From Singulisphaera sp045290345 (GTDB taxonomy: Bacteria > Planctomycetota > Planctomycetia > Isosphaerales > Isosphaeraceae): a DNA stretch of 64,000 bases. Position 1 is the first letter of the stretch, and each line of letters starts with the position of its first letter. Positions 56,265 through 64,000 of the stretch are shown piece by piece. Position numbers and translations under genes: made by a program. A model generated the notes under the pieces. The model ran no database searches. It saw nothing but the letters and a program-made list of their open reading frames with translations, and had not been told where the DNA came from. Location: assembly GCF_045290345.1 (NCBI RefSeq), contig NZ_CP155447.1, positions 6,572,001 to 6,636,000 of the forward strand. Reading direction: 5' to 3'.

Positions 56265-57263
56265 TCACTTCGGCAGCGTGAATTGCGGCCGGTAGAGATC
56301 GCCCGCCAGTTCGACCGTCTCTCGAACGAGTCGCGCAACGCCTTCGACGGCGGCACCGAGTTCCGCCGGGGAGCCGCCCAGGTGCTGGAATGCCCCCTGC
56401 ACACGCAGGCCGAACCTCGGCGGGGCGATCTCGAACTCGGCGACCTCCGCCAGGGCCGTCTTATCGTTGAGAGGGTACGCGCGGTTCAGGGCGAACAGGG
56501 CCATGACCAGCTCGTTCACACCGCGGGTCAGGCAGGCGGCGGTCCCATAAGTGTCCGACCGGGCTGCGAACTTGGGGGCGAACGTCGAGAGCGTGAACTC
56601 GGCCATGAACATGTAGTCTCGGATGACCGCACGCTGCAAGGCCTCGGGGTAGTCCGCGACCCGCCGCTTCAGCGCCGCGAGCTTGTCGGTGGGGTCGAAA
56701 AGGGGTATGCACACCGCGACCTCGCCGAGGTACGTCCCGCTGAAGAACCCGAAAGGTGGTTGCTGGTGGTAGTGGACCTCGTACCGCCCGGCCTCGGCGT
56801 CGGCGATGACCCGCTCGACGTGCTCGAGGCTGCGGTAGAGGAGATCGACACGCTGCCCGCCGACCGTCAGCCACGCCCCGCCGTTGACCCACGGCCCCCA
56901 CCCGTAGAAGTCGGAGACCGCCGAGCCGGGGGTGTCGTTCACCGCTTCGGCCAACTCCCGGACGCTCTCGACCGAGAAGGGCACCGCTTCCGAGTAGAGG
57001 AGGCCAAGATCGATGTCCGACCCCGGCTGGGCGCGTCCGCGGGCATGTGAGCCCCCGAGCACAACGGCCTGAATCCCAGGGATCACCCCAAGCCGCTCAG
57101 TGAGTGACGATACCAATTCGCGTTGGCCCCGCGAGAGCTGTTCCAAAGTCGCATCCCCCAACGGACGGAAGTCGTCGACCGAGCGGCCGTGGTGTGGCAG
57201 TTTCGGTTTGCCGCGGCGGCACGCAGATCGCCCATCGGGCGGGAAACGGTTGGCGTGCCTCAA
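56265..57263 (-). CDS. Nucleotidyltransferase-domain protein (aminoglycoside-adenylyltransferase-like)
   Basis: A 332-residue protein. The Pol-beta-type nucleotidyltransferase core is GIQAVVLGGSHARGRAQPGS followed by DIDLGLLYSE (the GSxxRGxxxxxSDxD pattern). A C-terminal helical domain follows (DPTDKLAALKRRVADYPEAL, GVNELVMALFALNRAYPLND), as in ANT-like or DUF4037-like proteins. The start is uncertain: the first 25 residues are Arg-rich and unlike the family, so an internal GTG/TTG near the residues LGDATLEQLSRGQRELV may be the true start. The substrate is unknown; antibiotic modification is only one possibility. Confidence 0.8.
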   Translation of the reverse strand: MRHANRFPPDGRSACRRGKPKLPHHGRSVDDFRPLGDATLEQLSRGQRELVSSLTERLGVIPGIQAVVLGGSHARGRAQPGSDIDLGLLYSEAVPFSVESVRELAEAVNDTPGSAVSDFYGWGPWVNGGAWLTVGGQRVDLLYRSLEHVERVIADAEAGRYEVHYHQQPPFGFFSGTYLGEVAVCIPLFDPTDKLAALKRRVADYPEALQRAVIRDYMFMAEFTLSTFAPKFAARSDTYGTAACLTRGVNELVMALFALNRAYPLNDKTALAEVAEFEIAPPRFGLRVQGAFQHLGGSPAELGAAVEGVARLVRETVELAGDLYRPQFTLPK

Positions 57264-57309
57264 TCGGAGCTAGCCGGGCCCGTAGCCCCACGAATAGCAA
57301 GGAGGCCTA

Positions 57310-57458
57310 TGCCGCGAAAGTCCCGAGCCAAGAGTAGCCAGCCCGAAACCCCCGCCACCAATCACACGCCTGTCGCCGAGATCCTCGAGGCTTTGCGCCA
57401 CGGCGACATTCGTCAATTTTGCCGTTATCTGGGTCAAATCGGGTGTTCCTTAGCGTGA
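57310..57458 (+). CDS. Possible small protein, unknown
   Basis: ATG 57310 encodes 48 residues (MPRKSRAKSSQPETPATNHT, PVAEILEALRHGDIRQFCRY, LGQIGCSLA). The last 35 bases of DNA match 53987-54021, so the tail may come from a mobile-element end fused to a native start. It overlaps the end of the convergent pyruvate oxidase gene. Confidence 0.3.
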
Positions 57459-59177
57459 GAAGAGATTCGTCTTGGCGAGATCGATCACTTCGTCACCTCG
57501 TCCACTGAGGACGGCGCGAATCATGTAGAGACTGAAGCCGATCGCCTGCGATGCGGTGATCGTCGGAGGCATCGCGAGCTCTTGCCGGTTGACGATCACC
57601 TCCACGAGGCACGGCCCCTCATGGGCCAGCGCGGTTTCCAGCGCCTGTCGAAGATCCTCCGGGGCTTCCACGCGAAGGCCGAGGATCTCGGCCGATTCCG
57701 CCAACTTTGCGAAGTTGGGATTGACCAGCTCCGTGCCATAATCAAGCAATCCAGCGGCTTTCATCTCCAGTTCCACGAAACCGAGCGAACTGTTGTTGAA
57801 GACGATCACCTTGACCGGGAGCTTGAGCTGCCTCAACGTCAACAGATCGCCGAGCAACATCGCCAGGCCGCCATCGCCGGAGAGACTGACGACCTGTCGA
57901 TCAGGAAATGCGGCCTGGGCACCGATCGCCTGGGGAAGCGCATTGGCCATCGAGCCGTGAGAGAAGGAACCCAACAGGCGGCGCTTTCCATTCATTCGCA
58001 AGTATCGCGCCGCCCAAATCGTGGGCGTGCCCACGTCGCAAGTAAAAATTGCACTGTCCGATGCGAGCTCATTCAACACTTTCGCCACGTACTGGGGATG
58101 AATCGGAGTGCGTCCCGGTTCGCCCGTGGCAAGCTCATCGAGGCCTTTTCGAGCCTGGGCGTAGTGCTTGAGGCAGACATCGAGATAGCTACGATCCGCT
58201 TTGTCGTCCACCAAGGGGGTGAGCGCCTGCAAGGTTTCCTTCACGCTGCCGACGAGTCCGACATCCACGGGTGTGCGACGACCAATCTGCTCGCCGCGCA
58301 GATCCACTTGGAGGATCGTCGCGTCTTTGGGATAGAACTGCTGGTAGGGAAAGTCGGTTCCGAGCATCAGCAACGCATCGCAGTTCATCATGGCATGATA
58401 GCCCGACGAGAAGCCGAGTAGACCGGTCATGCCGACGTCGTACGGATTTTCGTACTCGATGAACTCCTTGCCACGCATCGCGTGCACGATCGGGGCCTTC
58501 AGCCGTCCGGCAATGGCGATCAGCTCTTCATGAGCCCCTGCGCAGCCGGCACCGCCGAGGATCGCAACTTTGCTCGCACCATTCAGCAGTCCTGCCGCCT
58601 TCTCCAGGGCGTCCACGGGAGGGAGTGTGGTCGAGGCCGAATCGCCAAGTCCCAGCGCAAGCGGCGGAGAAGGGCAATCGCGCAACGCAATATCACCTGG
58701 AATGATCACGACTGCCACGCCGCGCTTGGCGATCGCAGTCCGCATCGCGATGCCCAGAATCCGAGGAATCTGTTCGGGCTGTGAGACCAACTCGCAGAAG
58801 TGGCTGCAATCTTTGAATAAGTGCTCAGGGCTGGTCTCTTGGAAATAGCCGCTGCCGAGTTCGCTGCTGGGGATCTGGGCCGCGATCGCAAGCACCGGGA
58901 CTCGATTCCGATGGCAGTCGTAGAGTCCGTTGATGAGGTGCAAATTCCCTGGCCCGCAACTCCCCGCGCAAACCGCAATCTTCCCCGTGAGATGAGCGTC
59001 AGCACCCGCGGCAAATGCCGCGACCTCTTCATGCCGGACGTGCAGCCAATCGATCGCTTTGCTCTTCCGGATGACGTCGGTCAGGCCGTTGAGCGAGTCA
59101 CCGACCACCCCGTACACTCGCGTGACACCGGCCGCGATCAATGTCTCGATGAACACGTTGCTGACGGTTCTCGACAT
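57450..59177 (-). CDS. poxB: Pyruvate oxidase / quinone-dependent pyruvate dehydrogenase (ThDP enzyme)
   Basis: A 575-residue thiamine-diphosphate enzyme. N-terminal domain: YGVVGDSLNGLTDVIRKSKA and the cofactor Glu in VRHEEVAAFAAGADAHLTGK. Middle domain: KVAILGGAGCAGAHEELIAI. C-terminal domain: the ThDP/Mg motif SLSGDGGLAMLLGDLLTLRQ followed by VIVFNNSSLGFVELEMKAAG. This arrangement and the LGFVELEMK region are those of PoxB, which oxidises pyruvate to acetate and CO2 with electrons passed to quinone at the membrane. ATG 59177 is chosen because AGAGGA lies about 5 bases upstream. Related ThDP oxidases cannot be fully excluded. Confidence 0.88.
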   Translation of the reverse strand: MSRTVSNVFIETLIAAGVTRVYGVVGDSLNGLTDVIRKSKAIDWLHVRHEEVAAFAAGADAHLTGKIAVCAGSCGPGNLHLINGLYDCHRNRVPVLAIAAQIPSSELGSGYFQETSPEHLFKDCSHFCELVSQPEQIPRILGIAMRTAIAKRGVAVVIIPGDIALRDCPSPPLALGLGDSASTTLPPVDALEKAAGLLNGASKVAILGGAGCAGAHEELIAIAGRLKAPIVHAMRGKEFIEYENPYDVGMTGLLGFSSGYHAMMNCDALLMLGTDFPYQQFYPKDATILQVDLRGEQIGRRTPVDVGLVGSVKETLQALTPLVDDKADRSYLDVCLKHYAQARKGLDELATGEPGRTPIHPQYVAKVLNELASDSAIFTCDVGTPTIWAARYLRMNGKRRLLGSFSHGSMANALPQAIGAQAAFPDRQVVSLSGDGGLAMLLGDLLTLRQLKLPVKVIVFNNSSLGFVELEMKAAGLLDYGTELVNPNFAKLAESAEILGLRVEAPEDLRQALETALAHEGPCLVEVIVNRQELAMPPTITASQAIGFSLYMIRAVLSGRGDEVIDLAKTNLFSR

Positions 59178-59347
59178 CGGTTCCTCTCCGTCCAAGAAAG
59201 AGGCCACTGATTCCTGTCGACACTCAAGCGTTGGCTCGATCCGTTGTCCTGTTCGATCAGGATAACCCATGAGGCAGCTGCTGTCTCGCCAGGCAGAATG
59301 CCGAGGGAGTGACGGAATCCGGATTCAAATGCGAGCGGGGAGCGTAA

Positions 59348-59576
59348 GCTCAACTCCTTCAGATTGGCGGCCACGGCCTCCACTTGCTGCTCGGCGGAGA
59401 GGGCGGTCACCTCCTGAAGCCAGCGAGCCTGTCTCAACGGTTCAGGTGACGTTGTTGCAGAAATCGTCGGCGGCGTTCTCGCGGTCGGGGGCCATGCAGG
59501 GGTCGCGGCGGGAGTGATGGGCCCAAAGATTGTGGTGGACCGCAACAGCGCCAGACGCCGCAACGGAGGGGCCATG
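59348..59576 (-). pseudogene. Remnants of a pectate-lyase-like and a second planctomycete protein
   Basis: The minus strand around 59442-59576 reads HGPSVAASGAVAVHHNLWAH, HSRRDPCMAPD, then DFCNNV, matching the PL1 pectate lyase core (HHNLWAHHxxRNP...FRNNV). In another frame, 59348-59449 reads RWLQEVTALSAEQQVEAVAA, NLKEL, a motif I recall from planctomycete proteins with WD40 or leucine-rich repeats. Neither has a start or full domain. Both look like gene debris downstream of the malonate operon. Confidence 0.45.
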
Positions 59577-59664
59577 ACCGTTGGTCCGCTTATTCACGAC
59601 ACATGCGCAGGTTTCAAGAGGCAGTCCAAGAGCTTCTATAAAGTGTGACGGAAGCCTGGCACGT

Positions 59665-60615
59665 TCAGGGCACCGGGGATCGGAAGTCAAACCTGTTCTC
59701 GCGAGCGGCGACTACGGCTGCGTAACGCAGGCCTCGATCCGCGATCGAGACCGCACGCACGCCGGGAAGCGACTGGGCTACGAGCTGAGTGGACACACGA
59801 CCTGGGGCCATCTCGAGCAAGAGCGTCGCTCCAAGTTCGCGCAGGACTTCGAGCGTATCGTACCACCGGACCGGATGCGCGACGTTGGTGGCGAGATCCT
59901 CGCGGATCGCCTCGGCCTCCCGGAGGGCGCGACCGCCTCGATTGCTGATGTAGGGCATTGCCGGCGGCTTCAGCGGGAGCCCGGCCATCGCCTGCACCAG
60001 GCGTTCCCCGACTGGTTGGAGAAGTGGGCAATGCGACGGGACGCCGACCGCCAGCCGATCGACACGGTGCGCGCCGTGCTGAGTCGCCAGGGTAGCCACC
60101 GCGGACAGCGCAGCGTCGCTGCCGGCGACAACGATCTGCAGGGGCGCGTTGATATTGGAAACGTAGAGGGGACACTGCGCGGTCCGGATTCGCTCCACGA
60201 GGCTTTCCACCCGAACCTCGTCGAGGCCGACAATGGCGGCCAGACCATAGCCGCCGGGGAAGGCCGCCTGCATCAGCTCACCGCGCAGCCGGACGATCCG
60301 TAGGGCGTCGGCAAAGGACAGCGTACCGCAAGCAACCGCAGCGCCGAAGGCGCCGACCGACATGCCAGCGACAGCACCGGGGAGGACGTGTTCCGCCATC
60401 AGAGCGCGCGCCGTCGCAACCCCAGCGACCAACAGCCCGAGTTGGACCGCGACAGTCGAGTGCTGTGACTGGGCATCGTCGAGAGCGCTCAGATCCAGGC
60501 CAAGGACTTCGGTCGCCTCGGTGAGAGTCCGTGTGATCTCGGCGTGTTGCGGCAGTTGATCCAGCAGGCCTTCGCTCTGGGCCCCCTGGCCCGGGAACAG
60601 GAAAGCTACGGTCAT
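59665..60615 (-). CDS. mdcH: Malonate decarboxylase epsilon subunit (malonyl transferase)
   Basis: A 316-residue acyltransferase of the FabD fold: VAFLFPGQGAQSEGLLDQLP at the N-terminus, the nucleophile Ser in VAGMSVGAFGAAVA (near 86) and the His region AVGVPSHCPLLQPVGERLV. MdcH loads malonyl groups on the ACP subunit at the start of the cycle. Its ATG overlaps the mdcG stop (ATGA at 60612-60615). Last recognisable gene of the mdc operon in the window; transporter genes mdcL/mdcM are not seen after it. Confidence 0.92.
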   Translation of the reverse strand: MTVAFLFPGQGAQSEGLLDQLPQHAEITRTLTEATEVLGLDLSALDDAQSQHSTVAVQLGLLVAGVATARALMAEHVLPGAVAGMSVGAFGAAVACGTLSFADALRIVRLRGELMQAAFPGGYGLAAIVGLDEVRVESLVERIRTAQCPLYVSNINAPLQIVVAGSDAALSAVATLATQHGAHRVDRLAVGVPSHCPLLQPVGERLVQAMAGLPLKPPAMPYISNRGGRALREAEAIREDLATNVAHPVRWYDTLEVLRELGATLLLEMAPGRVSTQLVAQSLPGVRAVSIADRGLRYAAVVAARENRFDFRSPVP

Positions 60616-61322
60616 GAGCCTCCCTCCGTCCCAGCCTCTGCGTCCGTTGTCCAGGGATCGGCCACAAGACGGGGCCCGTCCGCGGTCCGCATGAGTATCT
60701 GCCTCGGAGCAGCGGCCAAGTCGGTCAGTGAGACGCCTCCACGCGGCGTCTCCAGTAGCACGTCAATCCGCGCCGGGGCTGCCGCTGCAACCAGAGCGGC
60801 TTGCAGGGAGCGAGCCTCGTCCGGCTCGAGCCGACAGGACTGGCGCAGAATGACGTCGAGGTCGCTCGACGCCGAGGCTGTCGGACCAGCCGTCGCCAGT
60901 TCGAAGCCGACACTGCCACCGGGTCCCCAGCAGTACCCGCGGCTCGCCAAGAGTGGCGCGACCCGGGCCAGTGCGGCCAGAGCCGGAACCGCCTCCGTGC
61001 GTGCCCGCCCGGGAGCGTAGGCCAAACCCGGTGTCGGACGGTTTTCCACACTGTCCCACAGGTCTTCGGGCGATCGCCGCTCGGTAACGTCGGCGACCGC
61101 CAGCCAGGCAGGAAACCGCTGCGATCGCGCTGGGCCGCGTACGCCGACCGGGATCTGACCGGCCTGGATGCGGCCGCGGCGGACGACCACCCAGGGAGTC
61201 CGTCTCAACGCCGGCTCGACCCAAGATGGTGTCGGACCCTCCGCCGTCACCACCGCCGGCTCCCGGACCCGGAGGAGGTCGTGGGGCCGCGCCGGGGCCC
61301 CAACACTTACGATTGGTCCCAT
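60612..61322 (-). CDS. mdcG: Malonate decarboxylase holo-ACP synthase
   Basis: A 236-residue protein. Recognised by HDLLRVREPAVVTAEGPTPS at the start, WVVVRRGRIQAGQIPVGVRG, and the nucleotidyltransferase-like GYCWGPGGSVGFELATAGPT followed by SDLDVILR. MdcG transfers the phosphoribosyl-dephospho-CoA prosthetic group, made by MdcB, to the MdcC acyl-carrier subunit. It overlaps the mdcE end by 16 bases and the mdcH start by four, so it is coupled in the operon. Confidence 0.9.
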   Translation of the reverse strand: MGPIVSVGAPARPHDLLRVREPAVVTAEGPTPSWVEPALRRTPWVVVRRGRIQAGQIPVGVRGPARSQRFPAWLAVADVTERRSPEDLWDSVENRPTPGLAYAPGRARTEAVPALAALARVAPLLASRGYCWGPGGSVGFELATAGPTASASSDLDVILRQSCRLEPDEARSLQAALVAAAAPARIDVLLETPRGGVSLTDLAAAPRQILMRTADGPRLVADPWTTDAEAGTEGGS

Positions 61323-62137
61323 TGCTCTGCCAATCTCCTCCGGACCTCGATCGATGCGGTGCGATGGACCTGCGCTTCGGCATTGTTCAACCGGCTGGTC
61401 AGGTCACCGGGATGCTCGCGGATGGCTGCAATGGCCGCGGCGACCCGCTCCATCACCCGCCCGACCTGCGCAACCGAGGGGGCATCCGCGTCGATTCCGG
61501 CGATCAGCTCGTGCAGCAAGCCGAGCTTGGCGTACTGACGAACGTCGTACGCCATTGGCAGGACGGACTTGCCGAGTTCATCCAGCTCCTGGACAGTCCG
61601 CCGCGTGATGCGCGCCGCCGATTGCTTCCTCATCGCATGGATAACGACTCCGGGATCATCCAGCGCCAGCAGCCGATGGGCCTGAGCGCCATGCGCGAGA
61701 AGGCCCCCCGATAAAGCAGTGCCAACGATCAGCGCGACGACCGGGTGTCCGGCCATGCGGGCTGCCGCATAGGCGTCAACGGCTGCGGCGAGGGCCAGAT
61801 GGATTCCCAGAAGCGCCTCGAGCCGCCCGTAGGCCTGGCTTTGAACATCAACGATCGCAAGGATTGGCCGCTTGACCCCGGAGGAATCGGCGGCGATCGC
61901 GTCCCGTACGTGCCGGGCAAGCGCCCATCCCTCGTCAAGCCCGAGTTCGCCATGCCGGGCTCTGGGAAAACGATTTTGCGGATCCGGCACGATGGCCAGC
62001 ATTCGCACCAGCTCGCCGGCCAAGGTCGCGTCGGCAACGAGCACAGTCCCGAGGCTGGCCTCGACCGACTCTGCAAGGCCGGCGAGGGCATGGAACCAGG
62101 TCCGCCCTCGGCTCGATGGCGTCGCGTTTGCGGTCAT
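61307..62137 (-). CDS. mdcE: Malonate decarboxylase gamma subunit
   Basis: A 276-residue crotonase-like carboxyltransferase partner of MdcD. Visible features are GRTWFHALAGLAESVEASLG, VKRPILAIVDVQSQAYGRLE and GHPVVALIVGTALSGGLLAH. With MdcD it decarboxylates malonyl-S-ACP to acetyl-S-ACP without biotin. ATG 62137 overlaps the mdcD stop (ATGA) and has GGAG 8 bases upstream, so it is preferred over 62158. The next gene overlaps its end by 16 bases. Confidence 0.92.
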   Translation of the reverse strand: MTANATPSSRGRTWFHALAGLAESVEASLGTVLVADATLAGELVRMLAIVPDPQNRFPRARHGELGLDEGWALARHVRDAIAADSSGVKRPILAIVDVQSQAYGRLEALLGIHLALAAAVDAYAAARMAGHPVVALIVGTALSGGLLAHGAQAHRLLALDDPGVVIHAMRKQSAARITRRTVQELDELGKSVLPMAYDVRQYAKLGLLHELIAGIDADAPSVAQVGRVMERVAAAIAAIREHPGDLTSRLNNAEAQVHRTASIEVRRRLAEQWDQS

Positions 62138-63024
62138 TGGATTTCTCCGCTCGGCCACAGCCGGCGCAAGGCAGGACCGTCCAGCGGCGCGGCCGGATCG
62201 ATTTTCGCCAGGCGGCGACTGTAGTCTTCAACCTGCTCGCTTCGATGCCGGGCGGGGACGCCGCGTGCCGCAAGCCCCTGGATGGCTTGCTTGACCAGCC
62301 GGGCATCATCCTGGACCAGCGCGTCCACAAAGCCGGTGTCGTGGCGCTGCTCGCCACCCATCAGGCTCCAGATCAACGGCCTGTCGCTGGCGTCCAGCTC
62401 GTCGATGCCAGCCTCCTGCTCGATTACCTCAGGGCCATTCAGTTCGAGCCGCGCCTGCGGGAGGGCCACCAGATAGCTGCACAGGCCGGCCGTGATTGAC
62501 ATGCCGCCGAAACAGCCGATCATACCGGTGATGACGCCGATGACCGGCACATGCCGGCGCAGCGCAAGGATCTCGGCATGGATCTCGGCGACCACGGCCT
62601 CACCGAGATTGGCCTCTTGAAGACGAACACCACCGGTCTCGAGCAGGAGCACCGGCAGGATCGGCTTGCCATATTCCCAGTCACGCCGCGCCAGTGCGAG
62701 TGCGGCCGCGATCTTGCTCGCGGACACCTCCCCCATCCCGCCGCCCTGGAACGCACCTTCGATTGCCATGATCAGAGCGGGTCGGCCCGCGAGCTGCCCG
62801 CGCGCGACGATGACGCCGTCATCCGACTCGGGCACGATCCCCTGGAGCGGGAGCCAGGGAGATTCCAAGCGATCGAACGGCCCCAGCAGCTCGCGAAAGG
62901 TTCCGGGATCGAGAAGCGACCGGGCGCGCTCGCGTGCCCGCATCTCGATGACACTCTGGCGCGACAGGAAGCGCTCGCGGCGCTCCTGGGCAGCCGGGAT
63001 GTCATGGTCGTTCGTCGGCATCAT
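62134..63024 (-). CDS. mdcD: Malonate decarboxylase beta subunit
   Basis: A 296-residue carboxyltransferase-fold protein: ERFLSRQSVIEMRARERARS, LLDPGTFRELLGPFDRLESP, LAGRPALIMAIEGAFQGGGM (the oxyanion-hole glycine run), VLLLETGGVRLQEANLGEAV and VITGMIGCFGGMSITAGLCS. It forms the decarboxylase active unit with MdcE. ATG 63024 is chosen because AGGAGG lies several bases upstream and the family start fits; longer frames overlap mdcC. It overlaps mdcC by 4 bases at 63021-63024. Confidence 0.92.
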   Translation of the reverse strand: MMPTNDHDIPAAQERRERFLSRQSVIEMRARERARSLLDPGTFRELLGPFDRLESPWLPLQGIVPESDDGVIVARGQLAGRPALIMAIEGAFQGGGMGEVSASKIAAALALARRDWEYGKPILPVLLLETGGVRLQEANLGEAVVAEIHAEILALRRHVPVIGVITGMIGCFGGMSITAGLCSYLVALPQARLELNGPEVIEQEAGIDELDASDRPLIWSLMGGEQRHDTGFVDALVQDDARLVKQAIQGLAARGVPARHRSEQVEDYSRRLAKIDPAAPLDGPALRRLWPSGEIQ

Positions 63025-63314
63025 GGCCGCACCTCCTCCGCAGCTTGTTCGAGCCGCAGCGTCACCGTCCCGGGCGTGGCTCCGAAATCGTTGATTTCCA
63101 CATGCGCGGCGTGGTCGAAGCGGGAGAAGAATCGGTCGAGCACTTGCTTCCACACCTGGCCATAGCCGGCGACGCTGGTCCGCACTCGGACGTCCGCGGC
63201 CGGCTTGTCGGAAGGCTCGATCAGTACTTCCAGATCGCCGGACCCGACGACACCGACGTGGGCCCGCCGCAGCAACGGCTGCTTCGCTTCGTACTCGAAG
63301 TTCAGCGTCTCCAT
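63021..63314 (-). CDS. mdcC: Malonate decarboxylase acyl carrier protein (delta subunit)
   Basis: A 97-residue protein starting METLNFEYEAKQPLLRRAHV. Ser25 in GVVGSGDLEVL is the expected attachment site of the 2'-(5''-phosphoribosyl)-3'-dephospho-CoA group, and the ending IEPSDKPAADVRVRTSV, then VWKQVLDRFFSRFDHAAHVE fits the family. It carries acetyl and malonyl groups between MdcA, MdcDE and MdcH. It lies just after the mdcB end and is coupled to mdcD. Confidence 0.92.
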   Translation of the reverse strand: METLNFEYEAKQPLLRRAHVGVVGSGDLEVLIEPSDKPAADVRVRTSVAGYGQVWKQVLDRFFSRFDHAAHVEINDFGATPGTVTLRLEQAAEEVRP

Positions 63315-64000
63315 CGGAGCTCTCCTGTTTGTGAGGTTGCCGGGTGCGATCCGTCGCCGAATCGATCGAGAAAGAGGGTCACGGCCAGCAGGTCGGCGCT
63401 GCCGCCCGGCGAAGCCCACCGCGCCATGAGGTCGGCATGCAGCCGATCCAGGTGTTGCCGTCCGGCACACTCCCCTGCCCCGCCCGCGCGGAGTACGGCC
63501 CGGGCGCCTGCTTTTGCCGCTTCGAGCGCGGCTCGACCGCCACGATGGAGCAGGCAGGTGTCGTCGAGGCTGGCCATGATCGCCATGAGGGCGTCGAGTC
63601 GGGCGCAGTCTTCCGAAGCCCCCCGGGCGCGCGCCGCGCGGAGCACCGGTAGGGCCACGCGGATCGCGTGCGGGAAGGCGGCCTGCGCCTCGCCGCGGGC
63701 GCCGGCGACGCCATATCTTAGGTGGGCCCGCTCGCCGGGGCTCAGCGGCCGGTCCGCAGGCCGGTCGGTGGCCAACCCCGTGTCCGGCAGCCGTGCGAGC
63801 ACGGCCGCAGCTTCCCCGAGACTGGCCGGCCTGCGATCCGAACGGCGCTGGGCGGCCGCAGCGACCAGCAGCCCGAGCGCCCAGATCGCGCCACGGTGGG
63901 CATTGCTGCCGTCGGTTGCGGCCAGCATGCGTTGCTCCATTTCGCGTCCGATCCGTCCGATCTGTTCGCGCAGCCGCAACGACGGCTTTTCGTCGGCGGC
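63302..64000 (-). CDS. mdcB: Triphosphoribosyl-dephospho-CoA synthase (partial, cut by window edge)
   Basis: The frame is open to the right edge (231 codons visible plus the stop; the family is about 280-300). Motifs: ATDGSNAHRGAIWALGLLVA near the visible N-terminal part, SPGERAHLRYGVAGARGEAQ, and SLDDTCLLHRGGRAALEAAK, then GGSADLLAVTLFLDRFG at the end, all typical of MdcB/CitG. It makes the prosthetic group for MdcC. The stop overlaps mdcC's start (63302-63314). mdcA, normally first in the operon, should lie beyond the window. Confidence 0.92.
   Translation of the reverse strand, partial: AADEKPSLRLREQIGRIGREMEQRMLAATDGSNAHRGAIWALGLLVAAAAQRRSDRRPASLGEAAAVLARLPDTGLATDRPADRPLSPGERAHLRYGVAGARGEAQAAFPHAIRVALPVLRAARARGASEDCARLDALMAIMASLDDTCLLHRGGRAALEAAKAGARAVLRAGGAGECAGRQHLDRLHADLMARWASPGGSADLLAVTLFLDRFGDGSHPATSQTGELRWRR

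Noticed and set aside
1..64000. CRISPR array, rRNA or tRNA genes
   Set aside because: No regularly spaced repeats were seen and no rRNA or tRNA sequence was recognised by eye; a covariance-model search would be needed to exclude an isolated tRNA.

Overview
The window looks like a chromosomal segment of a planctomycete, most likely Isosphaeraceae-like. The evidence is the GC-rich coding sequence, a secreted DUF1501 protein next to a cytochrome/DUF1549/DUF1553 protein, a CotH/heme-binding/HEAT/cytochrome polypeptide, a large protein with a LEPR-XLL-like N-terminus, an ECF sigma factor overlapping a Ser/Thr kinase, and many secreted DUF families. The genus cannot be fixed from sequence alone. 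No rRNA, tRNA or CRISPR array was recognised.

Layout. 0-10 kb: a frameshifted membrane-anchored protein, a BlaI repressor with an M56 (BlaR1-like) sensor protease, an ECF41-type unit (cupin, sigma factor, SDR) with a matching promoter, and a thioredoxin-fold protein. 10-11.5 kb: a PIN toxin-antitoxin pair between two decayed copies of one gene fragment. 11.5-22.7 kb: a minus-strand block running ECF sigma, kinase, CotH/heme-binding fusion, PSCyt1-DUF1549-DUF1553, DUF1501. 23-27.4 kb: DUF1080-LamG protein, a frameshifted conserved protein and an esterase. 27.4-34 kb: an A/T-rich accessory island with a decayed AlbA_2 (Schlafen-like) gene, a large GHKL ATPase with a nuclease-like C-terminus (candidate defence gene), small interrupted genes and an IS3-family element. 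34-43 kb: a hydrolase, a 1487-residue repeat protein, DNA polymerase IV and an SRPBCC protein. 43-46.3 kb: the sulfate-activation operon cysD-cysNC. 46.3-50.5 kb: mobile-element debris (truncated integrase, IS3 orfA remnant, a TnpB-less IS200/IS605-like element with strong RNA structure) around an NlpC/P60-like protein and a Gfo/Idh/MocA oxidoreductase. 50.6-59.2 kb: mixed housekeeping and hypothetical genes (carboxypeptidase-regulatory-like, SMI1/KNR4, DUF1697, nucleotidyltransferase, pyruvate oxidase) plus a dead YdeI gene and an IS4 remnant. 59.6-64 kb: malonate decarboxylase genes mdcB-C-D-E-G-H, cut by the right edge.

A recurring feature is single-base frame disruption, usually at short homopolymers, in otherwise well-conserved reading frames (near 835, 6761, 17980, 25790, 29245 and several sites in the IS3 element). 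Most look like missing bases, so assembly error should be excluded before these genes are called dead. Genuine decay (in-frame stops not at homopolymers) is seen in the AlbA_2, YdeI and small 31.6-kb genes.

The best candidates for new biology are the GHKL-nuclease gene in the A/T-rich island, the orphan omega-RNA-like element at 50.1-50.45 kb, the paired ~80-nt element found upstream of two unrelated genes, the autoregulated ECF41-cupin-SDR unit and the CotH/heme-binding fusion.
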